A stretch of DNA of 64,000 bases, from assembly GCA_029216955.1 (NCBI GenBank), contig JANAVB010005597.1, positions 48,710,703 to 48,774,702 of the forward strand, read 5' to 3'. This DNA comes from Iris pallida (taxonomy: Eukaryota; Streptophyta; Magnoliopsida; Asparagales; Iridaceae). The notes under the pieces were generated by a model, which was given only the letters and a program-made list of their open reading frames with translations, did no database searches and had not been told where the DNA came from. Positions 58,723 to 64,000 of this stretch are shown here, one piece after another (positions within the stretch are counted from its first letter, which is position 1; each line of letters starts with the position of its first letter). A program made the position numbers and the translations under genes.

Positions 58723-59309
58723 CTATGGCAGTACTGGGGGTTGTGGAAGTCGAAGAAGTAGAATATTCAACCGGAACCAATCAGACACTTCAACAACTTG
58801 TGGATGTCTCGATGTCTCTAAAAACGTAAAAGGATCACCCCTGTAATCAATTATTATTTCCTGCAAACTATTACAATTATTTGTAACAAATATATAATAA
58901 AAATTGTTCGCATGTTTAATTATTGGGACACGTTCAAAATATTTAGATGGCTTAATAGGTTTTTTAAATTTATTTTTTTCATCATATGATCTATTTAATT
59001 CTTCTAATGAAGATATATAACGCTCAAAATTTATTGATGGTTTAAATCTAGACTTATAAAGCTCAAAATTTATTACTGGTTTAAATCTAGGCTTAGACTC
59101 ACACTTGAATTTAATTTCTGACTCGTTTATGACAGACTCAGTAGGTTCTACTAATGAATTTTTATGTATATAAGATCATTGTTAGCAATAATTTTTACTT
59201 CATTTCTATTGGAAAATTTTTCAAACACCTTTTTCATTTCAGCAAACATCTTAGCATATATAGTATCGATTATCGCACAAAGTTGTTGTGAGGAACTTTG
59301 TGTAGACAT
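58723..59309 (-). CDS. Unknown ORF of the small LTR element (about 195 codons, one frameshift)
   Basis: On the minus strand an ATG at 59309 opens 52 codons starting MSTQSSSQQLCAIIDTIYAK and meets TAG at 59151. Just before that stop, an A5 run allows a shift into a second frame that stays open for about 145 codons to the TAG at 58723. The second frame has two related blocks (RFKPVINFELYKS and RFKPSINFERYIS) and ends RLPQPPVLP. I recognise no domain. It begins soon after the primer site, where Gag normally starts, so a minimal Gag-like role is possible but unproven. Confidence 0.5.
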
Positions 59310-59352
59310 TCTTGAACTATTTCTAAACCAGGGTTCGTCTCTTATACCAATT

Positions 59353-59898
59353 TGACATGGGACGAAGACCCAAAATAGATTATTAGTATGAAATTAGAGA
59401 TTTGAGAAGATTTGGGTGCGGAAGCTTTAATTGAAGAGTGGACAACAACTATTATAAATTTGTCACAAAAATTATAATAGAGATGGAAAATAATAATTAG
59501 GATTACCGTTGGAGATCGGAAGACGTCGAAAGCGGAGAAGCGTTGGAAACGTCGACGTGGAAAGCGGAGAAGCTACGTTGAAGACGTCGGCGTCGAAAGC
59601 GGAGAAGCAACGTTGAAAGAGATATTCACTTTAAGGTTTTGGCATCGCACCATATAAACTCAAAATAGATTTCTCATTCTCAATTCTTCGATTCATAACT
59701 TATGAAATTACAAGCTATTTATAAGCTACAAAACAATCAAAATAAGATAAACTAAATCTCTAAGTTCTTATCCATAAGATAAGTCAATCTATATAACCAA
59801 CTCCAACCAAATCAAAAGATAAAATTCTCTTTATTTTGGTTTATCCTAACAAACTAAAGAATCCAAAATAACTGAAAATCTCTAGTGGTTCTCCATCA
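59353..59898 (-). repeat. 5' LTR of the small element
   Basis: A complete 546-bp LTR with TG...CA ends. It preserves the uninterrupted site GGGACGAAGACCC that the 22-kb gypsy element split in the other LTR. The primer site (minus strand TTGGTATAAGAGAC) lies just left of it. Confidence 0.92.
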
Positions 59899-59903
59899 AT
59901 AAA

Positions 59904-60383
59904 TCATTTATTGATTAATAATATGGAAACAAGGTTGACACACTGATTTGGCATATCGAAGATCTACATGTCGATAAGATTTCTTATCAACCACTATAAA
60001 CATTCTATTTGTCGAAGTTGTATATTTATAGAATCACGACATCCATCAATCTATCATTCCATTTTAAGCTAACAAGAAAGAAGAAATAATGCAATAGAAC
60101 TACATCTGAATCTATCAAAGATTTTATAGTTTTGTAATAATAGCTATTATTTAATTGTCTTCTAGGAGTGAAGAATTGCCAAAACCACTTATACCACTAC
60201 TCCTAAGAGGGTTCTGAATCCGGTTATCAATATTGTGAATCTTGGTTTAACAGGGTTTAAGCTGTATCTTCTGTACTACTACTTTCGATGCATATATTAG
60301 TGGCATACTTTGGGTTGTCATGCATGTAAAATTCTTATCCCCGAGTATAAGAGGTTTCGATGATGCTCACAATTGTGCATGCA
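59904..60383. repeat. Relative of the TATCGG-rich dispersed repeat
   Basis: Words such as GTCGAAG, TATATTTATAGA and ATCCAT follow in the same order as at 16600-16680. The end near 60225 (CAATATTGTGAATCTTGG) parallels 16975. No coding content. Confidence 0.45.
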
Positions 60384-60854
60384 TGACACAACACGGAAAT
60401 GCCGATCGCTAAACCAACGACCCAAGGTACGAAGGAAACCTCAATTCTCAAACGCGAGTATAGAAAATAAAGAGAACTCCCATGGAGCAACTCAAAATCA
60501 AATTTGTTTCATTAAACTTGACACGTCCCTCTTCTTCTACGTAGCTTTATTTATAATAAGTAACCTACTTAAGTCCTAAGAAACTAATCATACTCAAACG
60601 GGGAAAGCCAAAAAAAGATAAATACAAAGAATTATAAAAGATTTTGAAATCCTTGAACAAAATCCACCTAAAATTGGCCATGTCCACCTAGAACCTGTAT
60701 TTCGGTTTGGCCAACCGGAATACCTCCTTTTTGGCACCAAAATTTAAGCAAGTGAGCAACAACAAGAATTCCGAGTGATACTGGAATTCCGACAGGTCAC
60801 CAGAATTTCGGTGCGAGTCTTAACCCCCTCGTCTTGTAGAGAACTCGACTCGAG

Positions 60855-61220
60855 TTATGTGTCGTCATCTGGATAAAAGACCTCATCATTAGTTAGTACA
60901 AAGCTCGTTGAGGTTTCGTCTTCCCATTTAAACTTCCGCTTGTTTAACACTTTGAACGACCTAAATCCTTTTGGTTGAAAATTGTCGTAATGTCCAACCA
61001 ATATCACCTCCTTTCGAAAGCAAGCCAGGATGTTGTTGCTAATGTTGATTGCTTTACGACGATGGTGCTGGTACTGGAAAAAATCTCTATAGCAATTTGC
61101 ACTGTCTCGCATTAGCCTTCTGTAGTTGTTCCCGAATAAGTAATGGAAACACATCTCTAGGAAAAACAAATTTGTCCTGCGAGTCGCATCTGCCTGAAAG
61201 TTGCCTCTATATAGTTCCAA
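60855..61220 (-). pseudogene. C-terminal pol remnant of the decayed gypsy element
   Basis: A 121-codon minus-strand frame ending FVLTNDEVFYPDDDT just before the polypurine tract. I do not recognise a domain. The position suggests the end of pol; the frame may be partly fortuitous. Confidence 0.35.
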
Positions 61221-62739
61221 AATTGGCTTCTCCCTCCAAGATGTATAAGGGACTCAAAACATCTCCTTTCATTGGAAAGATGTCGTGGATGTATAAGTTG
61301 TGGACGACCTGATTTTGATGAACATGCTCTCAAGCCTCCACCAAAACCCTTGTTTTTCGTATAAAGCTTGTTATTTTAGTCCATACCGAGCACCTCCTGG
61401 CTGGCTTGGCTTGGCTTGGCTTGGCTTGGCTAGCAATGGAGCCCTCCTACTAAGTTCGTAGGCCATCCAATTGGAAACTCTATATTTGTGCACGAGCATG
61501 TATATAAATCTCAAGTAGTGCTCCTGATATTCGAGTGCATTAGACAACCTAAACTACAAGACCGACGACTCAAAAGCTTTATCTTGCGTCTTAAACGTCA
61601 TCTTCCAGTCGTCCTTCGGCTAGATATATGTTTGATGGTAGTCGCTTCGTAGGTCTACCTTGGAGAAGACATCGACCACACTCGGTTGATCTAACACGTC
61701 ATCTAGTTCCAATATTGAGAACTTGGTAGTCAATTATTATTTTGTTAACCGTGCACGGGCTCATAATTTTTTCTAATATTAACCTTATTTTGTAGAGGAC
61801 TCGACAACAAGTTCTTCTTCTTCAAGTTCTCCACCTTCCTCCGTAGGAGCTTGTCCTCCCGTTAACCAATTTTGTCAATGGCGCATTCATTGACACGAGG
61901 CATAGTGTGGCCTGCCTCATCTCGCCTTGACGCAAGACACCGCACATCATTGATGTGCACGTATCATTTGCCATGATGCAAGGCATATAGCACATTCAGG
62001 TGTCGTCTCATGAAATCTAACATGAATTTTAGGTTTTACTTTGTTTTGGCTCAATTATGAATCCATAATATGCACCCTTTCTAACCTACTATTCCATCAG
62101 CACACTTTATTTTTTTTTACTTTCATAATTTTATCTTTACCCCTTTTATCTCTCAATTGTTTTTCAATTCTTCAGCGATCGTTGTTTACCTTTATCTTTC
62201 GATTGCTAACAACTTATTGTCATCCAAAAGATTCAAGTTATTTTAATTTGTAAGTTTCAATTTTTTTTCTTTTTCATGGACTTCTTTTATATATAACTTT
62301 AATTTAGTCTTTGCCGATGAGTTTCCTGCTTCGGTAAAAAATTTCTACCAAAGTCTAGTTACCTTTCTCAACTGGACTCTTTTATTTTGTAACGTATTTC
62401 TTGTGAATTATTTTATAATTTTTTTCTCTCAACTACTTCAAATAATTTATCGTTAGGCTAGCATCGATTTTTCTTTAGGGATTGTCTTCTATTGTTGAGT
62501 TTAGTAGCCACTTGGGTGAGATTCTTAAATTTTATAATTTTTCTAAATTATTTCTACAATATATAATTGATTAAGATATTGCAATCACTTTTATCGTGTT
62601 TTTAGAGTTTTAAAGTACATAAATAAATATATGTGCCTCACTTCAAGGCAACATGCAACACGCCATGCGTCTTGTGTCTCGAGCATTTGAGAACCTTATG
62701 TCTTGCTATGTGTCTTGACCATGACAACATTGTTGTTAA
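61221..62739. other. No gene recognised inside the decayed element
   Basis: AT-rich. A short (CTTGG)n microsatellite lies at about 61400-61430. Confidence 0.5.
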
Positions 62740-62880
62740 CTCATATACTAGTCTGGCAAGATTGGTAAACATGTCCCTTCAACAAGATCAATACCCTCGT
62801 AGGTGTTGCACATGGTTGGTAGCCCTCCAAGAAAGTCCTCCGAAGAATATCGCGATAGTTGAGGACTAGTCGGCCCTCTG
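62740..62880 (-). pseudogene. RT N-terminal relic
   Basis: The minus strand reads a GLPTMCNTYEGIDLVEGTCL piece, equivalent to the Gly-Leu-Pro-Pro ... Ile-Asp-Leu-Val-Pro-Gly block that precedes gypsy RT. Confidence 0.65.
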
Positions 62881-63044
62881 CTGGAATTGCTCCTCCTTCT
62901 GTCAACTCTTTGACCTTTTTGTTTCCCTTCACCTCCAAGTCATGCACATCACAAACCTCCTTGAAGCTCACTCATGCTTCTTTTGTGGATACCACCAATG
63001 ACGGAAGTATTTCCCTCTTTTAAATATTTGGTACATATACTCTT

Positions 63045-63300
63045 CTACAAGAGCTTAAGGGTGTATTCTACCCCGTCCTTTACTAGCCGATAAGTGATGT
63101 TGTGTTCGTCATGCTTTTCGCCCAACTCGGACTGCCATGGTCTCCCTAGTACATATGATAGACGTCGAATCCATCCATCACTCTGCAATATATCCCATCC
63201 CTGTAAGCATCGATAGAGAAGGGAACTCTGCACCATTCGGTCACCTTGATACTCGACACTTTCGGAATCCTTCCGATGGAGCAAGGAAATGGGTGTTCCT
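63045..63300 (-). pseudogene. Gypsy protease-region relic
   Basis: The minus strand reads VLGRPWQSELGEKHDEHNIT and YRLVKDGVEYTLKLL. The part upstream (PFSIDAYRDGIYCRV) is in another frame. The LGRPWQ block is typical of the protease end in gypsy elements. Confidence 0.7.
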
Positions 63301-63930
63301 CTAACGCCAACCTTACATCTTCGACTAACTTTCGGCTGATCTTGGTTGTCGTTGTTGATTACGGATTTGGAATAGCTTGTTCCCTTACAATGAATCTTCG
63401 CATTTTGTTACTAGTACCATGCCATAATGTCTCTTTCTTTTTTGATTCCTTCTGACGACCGCTACGTTGATAAGTGTTGTCGTCGTCGATCCGACCTTTA
63501 ATACCAATCGCATTAAAAGTCCTTTCCATTGTCGTCAGCTATCACGTCCGCTAACGTCATCCCAACCAATAGCACCATCTCGATCGTCATGACGACCCCG
63601 TCTAGCGAGATCATCAAACTTCTCGCTCGAGCTAGACGAATCTACACGAGCCTTCTATGGATGATTCTCTCGCTCTGGTATTTGATCATCATTCGGGAGG
63701 TTGCATGCATTGCTCACCCATGACATTTTTTCGTATTCTTGAACCGGTATCGATCGTTCATGATAGTCTACCACCTACTCAACTTATTGGATGCGTAGGT
63801 GAGTTCGCGCAAAGAGGCTTTGATGCGACAGATCGCCGCAACAAGATCTTCAACGTCCGTGGCCTTCATTAGGGAGATGCTGTGATTGGTTTCAGACATG
63901 GGCATGACACTTTGAGGCTTTGATACAACA
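63301..63930. other. Gag/linker region of the decayed element, unreadable
   Basis: GC-richer than the surroundings, in line with former Gag coding, but no zinc knuckle or core motif can be read. Confidence 0.4.
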
Positions 63931-64000
63931 TGAAACACGAATACACCGATCCATGAACCAGCAACCCAAGATACGAGGACCGGAACCTCAATTCTCAAAC

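Larger units (their letters stand above)
35962..59898 (-). mobile_element. Small non-autonomous LTR element, split by a 22-kb insertion
   Basis: The left LTR begins at 35962 (TGACGGGGGACGAA), is interrupted after 14 bp and resumes at 58036, ending ...CCATCA at 58573. The right LTR is 59353-59898 (TGACATGGGACGAA to CCATCA, 546 bp). An exact 5-bp target duplication ATAAA flanks the whole (35957-35961, 59899-59903). The native element is about 1.87 kb: two LTRs and 779 bp internal. It is minus-strand, with the primer site beside the right LTR and a polypurine tract beside the left. It lacks all polymerase domains. Confidence 0.9.
60384..64000 (-). mobile_element. Decayed Ty3/gypsy element, cut by the window end
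   Basis: An LTR-like segment starting TGACACAACACGG at 60384 reappears at 63931 as TGAAACACGAAT. Both continue to AACCTCAATTCTCAAAC, where the window ends. A primer-site-like TTGTATCAAAGCC (minus) lies beside 63931. Between them are minus-strand protease, RT and pol C-terminal remnants. The left LTR is roughly 60384-60820, with a GAGGGGG polypurine tract (minus) near 60822-60835. Confidence 0.7.

Noticed and set aside
58586..58846. 86-codon + strand frame
   Set aside because: It is antisense to the longer minus-strand frame of the small LTR element and has no recognisable motif.
61400..61430. (CTTGG)n looked like a telomere-type repeat
   Set aside because: Too short and not a plant telomere unit (TTTAGGG); a plain microsatellite.
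1..64000. tRNA, rRNA or organelle DNA insertions
   Set aside because: No cloverleaf-like or rRNA-like stretch was recognised; short tRNA-like matches are only retrotransposon primer sites.

Overview
This is nuclear DNA of a flowering plant: GT-AG introns, an AT-rich background, and most of the length made of plant-type LTR retrotransposons, LINEs, a Helitron and hAT-type MITEs. I cannot name the species. No ordinary operon-like, RNA-gene or CRISPR content was seen.

The one host gene I recognise lies on the + strand from about 4.6 to 35.2 kb. It is an AGC-type Ser/Thr protein kinase of the plant IRE / IREH1 / IRE3 family (relatives of MAST, Greatwall and Rim15). Fourteen exons can be placed with matching splice phases. 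They total 3,046 nt, which is 1,015 codons plus one extra base. That extra base is an A in a four-A run in the first placed exon; it shifts the frame between two conserved halves of the exon. The N-terminal exon(s) should lie upstream of the window. The short last exon was not found: beyond 35,248 there is only intron-like sequence and then a retrotransposon cluster.

The introns are swollen by transposons. Intron 6348-9445 holds a poly-C run of 38, an antisense RTE-type LINE fragment and a short Helitron. Intron 10048-11832 holds a Ty3/gypsy integrase relic and a second poly-C run. Intron 12322-17470 holds a Ty1/copia RT/RNase H relic. The 14.0-kb intron 18742-32783 holds a gag-only copia-type element with a 5-bp target duplication, with a LINE 3' end nested in it, plus MITEs.

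From 35,962 to 59,903 there is a nested stack, mostly on the minus strand. Layer 1 is a small LTR element (LTR 546 bp, internal 779 bp, TSD ATAAA). Layer 2 is a large chromodomain Ty3/gypsy element (35,976-58,035) inserted 14 bp into the first LTR of layer 1. Layer 2 is itself chimeric. Its 3' end (LTR plus integrase C-terminal part) occurs twice, and between the copies lies a 4.1-kb block with a degraded plant mobile domain (PMD) gene whose reading frame runs into integrase. Layer 3 replaces the middle of the layer 2 gag: a gag-only element with 3.6-kb LTRs, arranged as partial internal region, LTR, internal region, LTR.

The window opens with the 3' end of a gypsy LTR (1-483) and ends inside a decayed minus-strand gypsy element (60,384 to beyond 64,000).

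The most unusual items are the PMD-integrase chimera, the gag-only tandem with giant LTRs, a hidden ORF of about 195 codons in the small LTR element, and the frameshift in the kinase gene. None is a clearly new functional system; all would need comparative data.
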